23,680 bases of DNA, from positions 1 to 23,680 of the forward strand of contig CAZTYH010000051.1 in NCBI GenBank assembly GCA_964617565.1, written 5' to 3'. Both the position numbers and the translations under genes were made by a program. Positions 16,415 to 23,680 of this stretch are shown here, piece by piece; within the stretch, counting starts at the first letter, position 1, and every line of letters begins with the position of its first letter. The stretch is from JAKJGV01 sp964617565 (GTDB lineage Bacteria; Verrucomicrobiota; Kiritimatiellia; CAIQIC01; JAGNIJ01). The notes under the pieces are model-generated. The model was not told where the DNA came from. It ran no database searches and saw only the letters and a list, made by a program, of their open reading frames with translations.

Positions 16415-17586
16415 TTAGAACTGCTGCAAAAACCGCACGTCGTTATCGTACAGCATGCGGATATCCGGAATGCCGAACAGAATCATCGCGATACGCTCGA
16501 CCCCCATGCCGAACGCGTAACCGGTGACCTGCTCCGGATCGTATCCGACCAGCTTGAACACTTTCGGATTCACCATCCCCGCGCCGCTGATCTCGATCCA
16601 TCCACTGTACTTGCAAACCCTGCATCCCTTGCCCCCACACACGTGGCAGGAAAAATCATATTCCACGCTCGGCTCCGTGAATGGGAAGAAGTGCGGACGG
16701 AAGCGGATGCGCACGTCGGAACCCATCAGCTCGCGCGCGAAATAGGTCAGATCGCCCTTCAACTCGGCCATCGAAACCTTGCGGTCCACGTAGAGCCCCT
16801 CGATCTGGTGAAAGCTCGCGCTATGCGTCGCGTCCGTCGTGTCGCGGCGGTAACAGCGGCCCGGCGCGATGATGCGGACCGGCGGTTTCTGTTTTTCCAT
16901 CACGCGGATCTGCACCGGCGAAGTCTGCGTGCGAAGCAGCTCGCCGGTTGAAAAGTAGAACGTATCCTGCGTGTCGCGGGAAGGATGGTCCGCGGGCGTG
17001 TTAAGCGCGTCGAAGTTATACCACTCGGTTTCCACATCCGGTCCATCGGCCACCGTGAAGCCCATCGAACGGAAGATGCGCGTGGTGCGCTCGATGATCT
17101 GCGACACCGGGTGCCGGGAGCCCAGCGCGCGCCAGTTTCCCGGCAGCGTGCAATCGAACGACGCCTTGTCGCGCGCGGAGGAAGCGGAAGCCAGTTCGGT
17201 CTTGCGGCGATCGAGCACCGCCTGAAGCTCTTCCTTCAACGCGTTGGCGGTCTGTCCGTAGGCCTTGCGGTCCTCGGGCGCGACATCTTTCATGCCCTTC
17301 ATGATGTCGGGCAACATGCCCTTGCGGCCGAGATAACGGATGCGCACGGCTTCGACGGNNNNNNNNNNNNNNNNNNNNNNNNNNNNNNNNNNNNNNNNNN
17401 NNNNNNNNNNNNNNNNNNNNNNNNNNNNNNNNNNNNNNNNNNNNNNNNNNNNNNNNNNATGTCGGGCAACATGCCCTTGCGGCCGAGATAACGGATGCGC
17501 ACGGCTTCGACGGCCTGTGCGTCGGCTGCGGACTCCGCCTCCACAAGCGCTTTTTGTTTCAGCTCAATAAGTTCCTGTAAATTCAT
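16415..17586 (-). CDS. pheS: Phenylalanyl-tRNA synthetase alpha subunit (split by a false gap)
   Basis: PheS is the catalytic alpha subunit of PheRS. The N-terminal coiled-coil begins MNLQELIELKQKALVEAE at ATG 17586. The catalytic class II core has HPVSQIIERTTRIFRSMGF, the TDATHSASFHQIEGLYVD substrate region, the Cys-rich CHVCGGKGCRVCKYSGW strand and GAGMVNPKVFKLVGYDPEQVTGYAFGMGVERIAM (motif 3). As written, 100 Ns plus a duplicated 55-bp segment (155 nt, not a multiple of three) break the frame near codon 42. Collapsing the duplicate restores one continuous frame of 338 residues, the expected size, so this is not a pseudogene. Two TTTTCCAA-N3-TTGGAAAA palindromes lie 16-65 nt upstream of the start. 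Confidence 0.96.
17304..17358. repeat. 55-bp assembly duplicate, left copy
   Basis: This segment ends exactly where the N-run begins and is identical, base for base, to the 55 bases that follow the N-run (17459-17513). It encodes PheS residues around VRIRYLGRKGMLPD. It is a shared contig end and not a biological repeat. Confidence 0.95.
17359..17458. other. Spurious assembly gap (100 N) in pheS
   Basis: This is a 100-N scaffold placeholder between two contigs whose ends overlap by exactly 55 bp. Removing the Ns and one 55-bp copy gives an intact PheS. An exact 55-bp overlap is what de Bruijn assembly with k=55 leaves at neighbouring contig ends. Confidence 0.93.
17459..17513. repeat. 55-bp assembly duplicate, right copy
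   Basis: This is identical to 17304-17358 and begins exactly at the end of the N-run. It is the second contig's copy of the overlap. Confidence 0.95.
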
Positions 17587-17601
17587 AGCTATTCGTCCCG
17601 G

Positions 17602-17620
17602 TTTTCCAAGGATTGGAAAA
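17602..17620. promoter_or_regulatory. TTTTCCAA-N3-TTGGAAAA palindrome, pheS-proximal
   Basis: This perfect 8-bp inverted repeat with a 3-bp centre is located 16-34 nt upstream of the pheS start in the divergent pheS/Deg-protease intergenic region. A second copy with the same architecture lies 31 bp away centre to centre. The symmetry and spacing suggest binding sites for a dimeric regulator, but a dispersed repeat is also possible. Confidence 0.6.
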
Positions 17621-17632
17621 ATCGTTCGCTTT

Positions 17633-17651
17633 TTTTCCAAACATTGGAAAA
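17633..17651. promoter_or_regulatory. TTTTCCAA-N3-TTGGAAAA palindrome, distal
   Basis: This second perfect copy differs from the first only in the central three bases (ACA against GGA on the plus strand). The 31-bp centre-to-centre distance is close to three helical turns, placing both on the same DNA face. A weak minus-strand promoter-like pair (GTGACA, 17 nt, TTATTT) lies immediately upstream for pheS. Confidence 0.6.
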
Positions 17652-17778
17652 TAAGGCCAGCCCCCCCTGTTTGTCACGCCGGGAATCACCTGCAACGCGC
17701 CGGAATCCGGCGGGAAGACCGAGCTCATCAATGAAAGATTCAGCAAAAAAGTTCCATCGCCAGCGGCGCGGAATGGTC

Positions 17779-17784
17779 TAATAT
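17779..17784 (+). promoter_or_regulatory. Candidate -10 box for the secreted protease gene
   Basis: Plus-strand TAATAT lies 46 nt before the ATG at 17831, giving a plausible leader of about 40 nt. No clear -35 hexamer is found at the expected distance, so the call is weak. Confidence 0.35.
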
Positions 17785-17830
17785 GCAACCGATCACCCGA
17801 ACCACCGGCAGACTGCTACGGGAGAACGAA

Positions 17831-19339
<1,509 letters not shown>

Positions 19340-19375
19340 AGAATCCGTTCGTCTTTAGAGGAGGTCTGACAAAGC

Positions 19376-20095
19376 ATGCATGGCTTGTTGCGATTGTTGC
19401 GGTTGATTCGCAGCCTGTTGGTGTTGGCGGGAATTTTCGCCATTCTCGTGCTGGGCTCATGCTTCACATCGCTCCCCTGGGACCTCTACAACTCGCTGGC
19501 CTCGGATCCTTACCGGCTTTCGGAGGAACCCGAGTACATCGTGTTGCTGGGTGGCGGCGGTGTGCCGAGCGAATCGGGCCTGACTCGCGCGTTCGCCGCG
19601 GCGCGCGCCGCGGAACGATACGACGCCGCTTATGTTGTTCTCGCGCTTCCTTACGACACGGACCTGGGGCAAAGCGCGGCCGGAAAAATGCGCGCGGAAC
19701 TCATCCTGCGCGGCGTGGATCCTGAACGCATTCTCATCGAGCGCGAGGGGCGCAACACACGGGAACAGGCCCTGAACGTGGCCGGGGTAATTGATGCGGA
19801 CCCCGCAGAGGCCGTGGTTCTCCTGGTTACTTCGCCCGACCACATGAAGCGCGCGCTGGGCGCGTTCCGCAAGGTGGGCTTCGAACGCATTGCGGGGTCC
19901 GCATCGTTCAGCGAAGCAATTGAAATGAACCTGCTCTACGATCCCGAAGAACTGGGCGGACGCAAGGTTCCTTTACCAGACGGCGCGGGCACGCTTATGG
20001 TGCGCTACCAGTTCTGGAACAACCTGGGATATCTCGGAGCCGTCGCACGTGAGTGGACAGCGCTCACCTACTATTGGGCCAAAGGCTGGATATAA
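19376..20095 (+). CDS. DUF218 / YdcF-SanA-like membrane-anchored protein
   Basis: This 239-residue protein has an N-terminal transmembrane helix at about 11-30 (IRSLLVLAGIFAILVLGSCF). A lipobox-like LGSC (Cys29) raises the possibility of a lipoprotein. The DUF218 domain spans about 52-180. It starts YIVLLGGGGVPSESGLTRAFAAA, with the family's glycine-rich first motif, and continues LILRGVDPERILIEREGRNTREQALNVAG at about 109-137 (the E-x-x-S/N-R-N-T-x-E/R motif) and VVLLVTSPDHMKRALGAFRKVGF at about 145-167. Members such as SanA and YdcF act in or near the envelope; SanA affects vancomycin resistance, and the activity is not well defined. The ribosome site AGGAGG at 19359-19364 is about 11 nt from the ATG, a little far. 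It is probably co-transcribed with the upstream secreted protease. Confidence 0.86.
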   Translation: MHGLLRLLRLIRSLLVLAGIFAILVLGSCFTSLPWDLYNSLASDPYRLSEEPEYIVLLGGGGVPSESGLTRAFAAARAAERYDAAYVVLALPYDTDLGQSAAGKMRAELILRGVDPERILIEREGRNTREQALNVAGVIDADPAEAVVLLVTSPDHMKRALGAFRKVGFERIAGSASFSEAIEMNLLYDPEELGGRKVPLPDGAGTLMVRYQFWNNLGYLGAVAREWTALTYYWAKGWI

Positions 20096-20100
20096 GAGAA

Positions 20101-20207
20101 GAGGGAGTGCTGGAACACTGGAGTATTGGAGTTATGGAGTTCTGATATGGAATGAAAAGACAGGCTTCTTCAGCCCATCACTCCATTACTCCAACACCCC
20201 ACGACCC
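20101..20207. repeat. GGAGT-rich inverted repeat, copy 2
   Basis: The whole 115-bp spacer between the convergent YdcF-like gene and rplT is this element. Its left arm (20103-20142) has GGAGTGCT, GGAGTATT, GGAGTTAT and GGAGTTCT units. Its right arm (about 20176-20200) has ATCACTCCATTACTCCAACACC. It is the same family as 8157-8245. Lying between convergent stops, it is in a suitable place to act as a bidirectional transcript-end hairpin. Confidence 0.8.
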
Positions 20208-20210
20208 CAT

Positions 20211-20567
20211 TCAGGCGATGCTCTTCTTCGCAAGCTCAACGATCTGGGTGAATCCATCCGGATCGTGAATGGCGATTTCCGAAAGCATTTTCCGGTTCAA
20301 CACAACCTTGGCTTTCGTCAACCCTTCGATCAGCCGGTTGTAGGAGAAGTCGCGAGCCTTGCATGCCGCCGACAGGCGCGTAATCCAAAGCGAACGAAAT
20401 TCGCGTTTACGAAGCTTGCGATGCTTGTAATTCAAAACCATCGCGCGGTCCACGGCTTCCGTGGCCTGACGGAACAATTTGCTGCGCGCACCGCGAAAGC
20501 CGCTGGCTAAAGCGAGGCGGCGTTTTCTTCTCTGGCGCGAAGCCGGTGCATTGGTGATTCTGGACAT
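20211..20567 (-). CDS. rplT: 50S ribosomal protein L20
   Basis: L20 binds 23S rRNA early in large-subunit assembly and in several bacteria also represses its own operon. The product is 118 residues, the standard length, with the basic N-terminal extension (SRQRRKRRLALASGFRGARSKLFRQA at about 10-35). The globular domain has LNYKHRKLRKREFRSLWITRLSAACK at about 45-70, SYNRLIEGLTKAKVVLNRKMLSEIAIHDP at about 75-103 and a short tail. ATG 20567 is preceded by AAGGAGA. It is the last gene of thrS-infC-rpmI-rplT, 18 nt after rpmI. Confidence 0.97.
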   Translation of the reverse strand: MSRITNAPASRQRRKRRLALASGFRGARSKLFRQATEAVDRAMVLNYKHRKLRKREFRSLWITRLSAACKARDFSYNRLIEGLTKAKVVLNRKMLSEIAIHDPDGFTQIVELAKKSIA

Positions 20568-20585
20568 GACAATTCTCCTTCGAAA

Positions 20586-20789
20586 TTATTTCGGCATTAC
20601 AGCCGCAAAGCGCGCATGATCCTCGGCGGAAATGTATTTCCCGCGACGCAGGTGGCGCTTGCGCTTTCTGCTCTTGTGACCCAGCAAATGACCACGGCCG
20701 GTGGACGGGCGCTTCAGCTTTCCGCGCGCTGTCCATTTAAGCCTTTTTGCCACCGCTTTTTTTGTTTTCGTCTTTACCTTCTTGGCCAT
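20586..20789 (-). CDS. rpmI: 50S ribosomal protein L35
   Basis: The product is 67 residues and strongly basic, with the family pattern MAKKVKTKTKKAVAKRLKWT at the start, then STGRGHLLGHKSRKRKRHLRRG and the acidic-aromatic end. L35 is a late-assembly large-subunit protein. A 252-nt spacer separates it from infC, much longer than the other spacings in the cluster and rich in stem-loops (see the leader entry). The start codon and N-terminus match the family without ambiguity. Confidence 0.97.
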   Translation of the reverse strand: MAKKVKTKTKKAVAKRLKWTARGKLKRPSTGRGHLLGHKSRKRKRHLRRGKYISAEDHARFAAVMPK

Positions 20790-21041
20790 GACACATGCAT
20801 CCCTTCTGAAGCCTGATCTCTATATCCGAACCCGGTCACGTTCGGCCATGCAAAAAGCATGAAATCCCTCCGGGTAGGGAAAAGATCGGCGCTTTGTACG
20901 CCAGATTACCACCCGCGTCCAGCTTTTTCACCAGGAAAAGGATATCGGCCGAAGCACCAGCAAACACCCTCTGCCCCTGCAGTCCATGCCTTATCAGGCA
21001 CGGCTGCAGTCCCGGCATTTGCGGCCGTTTATACAAAACGG
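20790..21041 (-). promoter_or_regulatory. Structured leader upstream of rpmI-rplT (candidate L20 operator)
   Basis: This 252-nt infC-rpmI spacer has no credible gene. Minus-strand RNA can form a strong two-part stem: CTGCAG/CTGCAG enclosing CGTGCCT/AGGCATG with a 4-nt loop (20977-21009). It can also form CATGC/GCATG with a U5 loop (20847-20861) and CCGAAC/GTTCGG (20826-20845). The first stem has a G-U pair that would be a mismatch in plus-strand RNA, consistent with minus-strand transcription. In E. coli and Bacillus, L20 represses rpmI-rplT through leader structures that mimic its 23S site. The location fits the E. coli arrangement, but I have not shown homology to a known L20 leader. Confidence 0.45.
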
Positions 21042-21596
21042 CTATTCCGACGGCTGATCTTCCTGCTGCTTCGAGCGTGTTTTGCTGCCCGGCTTAGGAG
21101 TCAACAGCATGAAGATATTGCGGCCCAGAAACTTGGGCGCTTGCTCGGCGGCTCCAATACCCTCGCAATCCTTGATCACGCGATTCATCAGCTCGAAGCC
21201 CAATTCCTTGTGCGCGTGCTCGCGACCCCGGAAGAAAAGCCCCACCTTGACGCGGTGCCCTTCCTCGAGGAATTCGTGCACATGGCGCAGCTTCGTTTGA
21301 TAATCGTGATCGCCTACATTGGGGTGAAACTGGATTTCCTTTACCTTGACCGACACGTGATGCTTTTTGGCGGCCCGTTCTTTCTTGTCCAGTTCGTACT
21401 TATACTTGCCGTAATCCATGATACGGCAAACCGGCGGCTGCGCGTGTGGCGCAATCTCAACCAGGTCCAACCCCTCCCGCTCGGCCATTCCCATCGCTTC
21501 GCGCGTGGAAATGATGCCGATCTGGGATCCATCCGACCCGATGCACCGAATGCTCGGCACACGGATCCTGTGGTTTACTCTAATGAATGAGCGAAT
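21042..21596 (-). CDS. infC: Translation initiation factor IF-3 (probable AUU start)
   Basis: IF-3 binds the 30S subunit, prevents premature 50S joining and rejects wrong start codons. The conserved body runs from RIRVPSIRCIGSDGSQIG through GLDLVEIAPHAQPPVCRIMDYGKYKYE, with the linker KKERAAKKHHVSVKVKEIQFHPN, to the C-terminal domain HRVKVGLFFRGREHAHKELG. No ATG lies before the conserved N-terminus. A GTG at 21560 would cut it to 172 residues and lose the NHRIRV segment normally present. The ATT at 21596 has AGGAGG at 21602-21607, five bases away, and gives 184 residues starting MRSFIRVNHRIRVPSIR. E. coli infC uses AUU for autoregulation. I judge ATT 21596 most likely; the ATTs at 21599 and 21584 are badly spaced. 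Confidence 0.93.
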   Translation of the reverse strand: MRSFIRVNHRIRVPSIRCIGSDGSQIGIISTREAMGMAEREGLDLVEIAPHAQPPVCRIMDYGKYKYELDKKERAAKKHHVSVKVKEIQFHPNVGDHDYQTKLRHVHEFLEEGHRVKVGLFFRGREHAHKELGFELMNRVIKDCEGIGAAEQAPKFLGRNIFMLLTPKPGSKTRSKQQEDQPSE

Positions 21597-21601
21597 AATC
21601 T

Positions 21602-21607
21602 CCTCCT
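21602..21607 (-). promoter_or_regulatory. Strong ribosome site placing the infC AUU start
   Basis: Minus-strand AGAGGAGGAG is followed five bases after AGGAGG by ATT CGC TCA. Its strength and spacing are the main reason to choose the ATT at 21596 over the GTG at 21560, which has no such site. Confidence 0.75.
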
Positions 21608-21639
21608 CTGATTCCGGGATCTCTCTGCCCCAACCCCGT

Positions 21640-23400
21640 TCATTCTTCTTTCCCTTCCCCAGGAAGACCGTGCCCGGGAACCGCCTCCGTCTTCATGCGT
21701 GCGATGAAGTCGGAAAGGTTCATGCCTCCCTGGTCGCCGGCAGAGCGGCTGCGTACCGACACCTGGCCGCTTTCCATTTCCTTCGGTCCAATAATCAACA
21801 TGTAAGGCACCTTGTCCATTTGCGCGGCGCGAATCTTGGCCCCGACCTTCTCGGAGCGCTCATCCACCGACGCGCGAAAGCCCTCGGCGCGAAGCTGGGC
21901 AAGGATGTCCCGCGCGAAATCCATCTGCTTTTCCGTGAGCGGCAGAATCCGCGCCTGCTCCGGCGCAAGCCACAACGGGAATGCGCCCGCGTAGTGCTCC
22001 ACCAGGATCCCGAAAAACCTTTCGATGCTTCCGAGCAACGCACGATGCACCATGTAGGGCCGATGCTCCTTGCCGTCCGACCCGATGTACGTCATATCGA
22101 ATCGCTCCGGCAGGTTGAAGTCGAACTGAATCGTGCTCATCTGCCATTCGCGGCCGATCGCATCGCGCGCGCGCATATCAATCTTCGGCCCGTAGAACGC
22201 GCCGCCACCGGGGTCCACTTCGTAAGGGATCCCTTCCGCCTTGAGCGCTTCTTCCAGCGACTCCGTCGCCTGCTTCCATTGCGATTCCTCACCCACCGCC
22301 TTCTCGGGCCGCGTCGAAAGGTAGGCTGTGATCTGGCTGAACCCAAAGCAGCGCCACATATCTATCGCAAACCGCATCGCGCGTTTGACCTCGTCCGCCA
22401 CCTGCTCGGGCGTGCAGAAAATATGCGCGTCGTCCTGCGTGAAGCCACGCACGCGGAAAAGCCCGGCCAGCACGCCCGCCTTTTCATAGCGGTACACCGT
22501 GCCGAGTTCCGCCCAGCGCATCGGCAGGTCGCGGTATGAGCGCATCTGCGCCTTGTACATCTGGATGTGGAACGGGCAATTCATCGGTTTGATGAAATAC
22601 TCGGTCTCGTCAATCTGCATCGGCGCGTACATGCTCTCGCGGTAGAAATCCAGGTGCCCCGAAGTTTCCCAGAGTCCGCCCCGGCCGATATGCGGAGTGT
22701 AAACAAGATCATAGCCGCCTTCGACATGCCGGCGCCGCCAGAAATCCTCGATGATCAGGCGGATGCGCGCGCCCTTTGGATGCCAGAGAATCAATCCGGG
22801 ACCCACCGCCTCGGAGGTGCTGAACAGGTCCAACTCACGACCGATCTTGCGATGGTCGCGCAGCTTCGCCTCTTCGAGCTGCTTCAGATAGTACTCCAGC
22901 GTTTTCTGACTTTCGAACGCCGTTCCGTATAATCGCTGAAGCATCGGGTTCGTTTCCAGTCCGTGGAAATAGGAACCGGCAACGGAAAGAAGCTTGAAGG
23001 CCTTGATCTCACCCGTGGATTTCACGTGCGGACCGCGGCAGAGATCCATGAAGTCGCCGCTCTTATAAAAGGATATCGTTTCGCCTTCTGGAATTTCGGC
23101 GAGGCGCTCGATTTTATAGGTTTGCCCCATGTCGCGGATCATTTTCTCCGCTTCCGCGCGGGAGACTTCCATTCGTTCGAACGGATGATTTTCGGAGACG
23201 ATTTTTTTCATCTCCTCTTCGATGCGCGGAAAGTCTTCGGGGGTCAAACGATGGGGAAGATCGAAATCGTAGTAGAACCCGGCGTCCGTGGCCGGCCCGA
23301 TGTCCAACTGCACGTTGTCGAAGACCCGACAGACCGCCGCTGCCATGACATGCGCCGTACTGTGGCGCATCCTGTCCAATTCGCTATGCTCGTCTTTCAT
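21640..23400 (-). CDS. thrS: Threonyl-tRNA synthetase lacking the TGS domain
   Basis: ThrRS charges tRNA-Thr and edits mischarged Ser. The 586-residue product starts directly at the editing domain: MRHSTAHVMAAAVCRVF at residues 11-27 has the HxxxH motif, and CRGPHV at about 120-125 completes the editing site. The class II core follows, with ETSGHLDFYRESMY, the Zn-ligand Cys in PMNCPFHIQMYK, motif 2 (YRYEKAGVLAGLFRVRGFTQDDAHIF) and motif 3 (HRALLGSIERFFGILVEHYAG). The C-terminal anticodon-binding domain is intact (RASVDERSEKVGAKIR). The roughly 60-residue TGS domain at the N-terminus of most ThrRS is absent. An in-frame TAG at 23422-23424 with no start in between rules out a longer protein. 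A GA-rich repeat abuts the start codon. It lies 43 nt upstream of the infC start. Confidence 0.96.
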   Translation of the reverse strand: MKDEHSELDRMRHSTAHVMAAAVCRVFDNVQLDIGPATDAGFYYDFDLPHRLTPEDFPRIEEEMKKIVSENHPFERMEVSRAEAEKMIRDMGQTYKIERLAEIPEGETISFYKSGDFMDLCRGPHVKSTGEIKAFKLLSVAGSYFHGLETNPMLQRLYGTAFESQKTLEYYLKQLEEAKLRDHRKIGRELDLFSTSEAVGPGLILWHPKGARIRLIIEDFWRRRHVEGGYDLVYTPHIGRGGLWETSGHLDFYRESMYAPMQIDETEYFIKPMNCPFHIQMYKAQMRSYRDLPMRWAELGTVYRYEKAGVLAGLFRVRGFTQDDAHIFCTPEQVADEVKRAMRFAIDMWRCFGFSQITAYLSTRPEKAVGEESQWKQATESLEEALKAEGIPYEVDPGGGAFYGPKIDMRARDAIGREWQMSTIQFDFNLPERFDMTYIGSDGKEHRPYMVHRALLGSIERFFGILVEHYAGAFPLWLAPEQARILPLTEKQMDFARDILAQLRAEGFRASVDERSEKVGAKIRAAQMDKVPYMLIIGPKEMESGQVSVRSRSAGDQGGMNLSDFIARMKTEAVPGHGLPGEGKEE

Positions 23401-23402
23401 CC

Positions 23403-23424
23403 AGTCTTCTGTCTGTCCTCTCTA
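23403..23424 (-). repeat. GA-rich CAGAAG repeat, copy 2 (partial)
   Basis: On the minus strand AGAGGACAGACAGAAGACTGG lies immediately upstream of the thrS ATG. It shares GAGGACAGA and CAGAAGAC with the left arm of the element at 4546-4590. Only one arm is present here. Its AGAGAGGA is the only purine-rich run upstream of thrS and is a poor, distant ribosome site. Confidence 0.6.
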
Positions 23425-23439
23425 CAACTATCTGCCCAG

Positions 23440-23598
23440 CTTCGCATCGCTCGCTTACGCTTGCTGCTTCGCTTCGGCGCCGCCCAGGGTGGCTTGCCAT
23501 CCGAAGCTCGCCGCCCGAATCAGCCCTCCGTCGCTCGGCGGCTTCGCCTTGAGCTATGGAGGGCATCCTTCGCTCTTCGCTACGCTGCGAGCGAAGGA
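23440..23598. repeat. Hairpin-rich tRNA-adjacent repeat
   Basis: This non-coding stretch lies between thrS and the tRNA 3' end. It contains a perfect 10-bp stem, ATCCTTCGCT/AGCGAAGGAT (23565-23574 with 23590-23599), whose outermost base is the first base of the tRNA CCA tail. It also has a perfect 7-bp stem, GCCCTCC/GGAGGGC (23523-23529 with 23558-23564), and further complementary GAAGC/GCTTC and GCCGCC/GGCGGC tracts. Repeated CTTCGC and TCGCT units fill the rest. It could end the tRNA transcript or be a mobile repeat inserted at the tRNA 3' end. Confidence 0.6.
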
Positions 23599-23675
23599 TG
23601 GTGGGCGATACAGGACTTGAACCTGTGACCCCTTCCATGTCAAGGAAGTGCTCTAGCCAACTGAGCTAATCGCCC
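23599..23675 (-). tRNA. tRNA-Val (anticodon GAC)
   Basis: On the minus strand the 77-nt sequence folds as a full cloverleaf. The acceptor stem is GGGCGAT/ATCGCCC, the D stem GCTC/GAGC, the anticodon stem CTTCC/GGAAG with loop TTGACAT, and the T stem ACAGG/CCTGT with loop TTCAAGT. The anticodon GAC occupies 23639-23641 and reads GUC/GUU valine codons. The CCA end is encoded (23599-23601 as TGG on the plus strand) and the discriminator base is A. It is probably transcribed ahead of thrS, although a hairpin-rich repeat separates them. Confidence 0.96.
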
Positions 23676-23680
23676 TTACC

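Noticed and set aside
16415..17586. pheS as a pseudogene or a frameshifted gene
   Set aside because: The break coincides exactly with the Ns and a duplicated 55-bp contig end; collapsing it gives an intact protein.
17587..17830. T-box or phenylalanine attenuator upstream of pheS
   Set aside because: I see no T-box sequence, no run of Phe codons in a short leader frame, and no terminator/antiterminator pair.
20836..21036. Minus-strand 66-codon frame in the infC-rpmI spacer
   Set aside because: It has a TTG start, no ribosome site and no recognisable domain, and it spans the candidate leader stems.
23384..23638. Minus-strand 84-codon frame beginning inside the tRNA (MEGVTGSSPVSPT)
   Set aside because: This N-terminus is the well-known false translation of a tRNA T-arm and 3' end; the rest reads through the hairpin repeat.

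Overview
The window is a 23.7 kb bacterial chromosome fragment, GC-rich, gene-dense and mostly housekeeping. It looks like a scaffold from a metagenome or draft assembly because it holds two runs of exactly 100 Ns. Gene content (RNase Y next to a YmdB-type phosphoesterase, TlyA, a DUF2157/GDYXXLXY pair) and several families of short dispersed repeats suggest a PVC-group bacterium, perhaps Kiritimatiellota/Verrucomicrobiota. That placement is a low-to-moderate confidence inference from gene style, not from a marker phylogeny.

Layout. Positions 1-2896 (+): the 3' part of a membrane-anchored TPR protein, then larB and larC for the nickel-pincer cofactor of lactate-racemase-type enzymes. Positions 2901-11600 (-): in transcription order rarA, ygfA, rny, ymdB-like, xseA, xseB, an HtrA protease, tlyA and nadK. 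Many of these overlap or lie within 100 nt of each other. Positions 11614-11815 (-): a 6S RNA gene that I identify from sequence and folding, directly upstream of rarA-ygfA, which is the classical ssrS-ygfA association. Positions 12119-17586 (-): pheS, a DUF2157 membrane protein, a GDYXXLXY protein and pheT in one tight operon. Positions 17831-20095 (+): a secreted Deg-type protease and a DUF218/YdcF-SanA-like protein. Positions 20211-23400 (-): thrS, infC, rpmI, rplT. Positions 23599-23675 (-): tRNA-Val(GAC).

How the genes relate. The two minus-strand translation blocks are the parts of the widespread thrS-infC-rpmI-rplT-pheS-pheT cluster. Here it is interrupted twice: by the two plus-strand envelope genes between rplT and pheS, and by the DUF2157/GDYXXLXY pair between pheS and pheT. 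infC has no good ATG/GTG start in the expected place, but it has an ATT with a strong, well-spaced Shine-Dalgarno, as in E. coli infC. ThrRS lacks the N-terminal TGS domain, and an in-frame stop just upstream confirms the short start.

Sequence-level structure beyond genes: two identical-architecture palindromes 31 bp apart upstream of pheS; two inverted GGAGT-rich repeats; two GA-rich CAGAAG repeats; a hairpin-rich repeat abutting the tRNA 3' end; a structured leader before rpmI; and a hairpin cluster between pheT and the 6S gene. The N-run in pheS is an assembly artefact: identical 55-bp sequences flank it, so pheS is intact once they are collapsed. The N-run in rny is a real gap and probably hides about 60 more codons than its nominal length. 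I did not find a clearly new multi-gene defence or metabolic system. The most original signals are the paired palindromes, the interrupted pheST operon and the repeat families.
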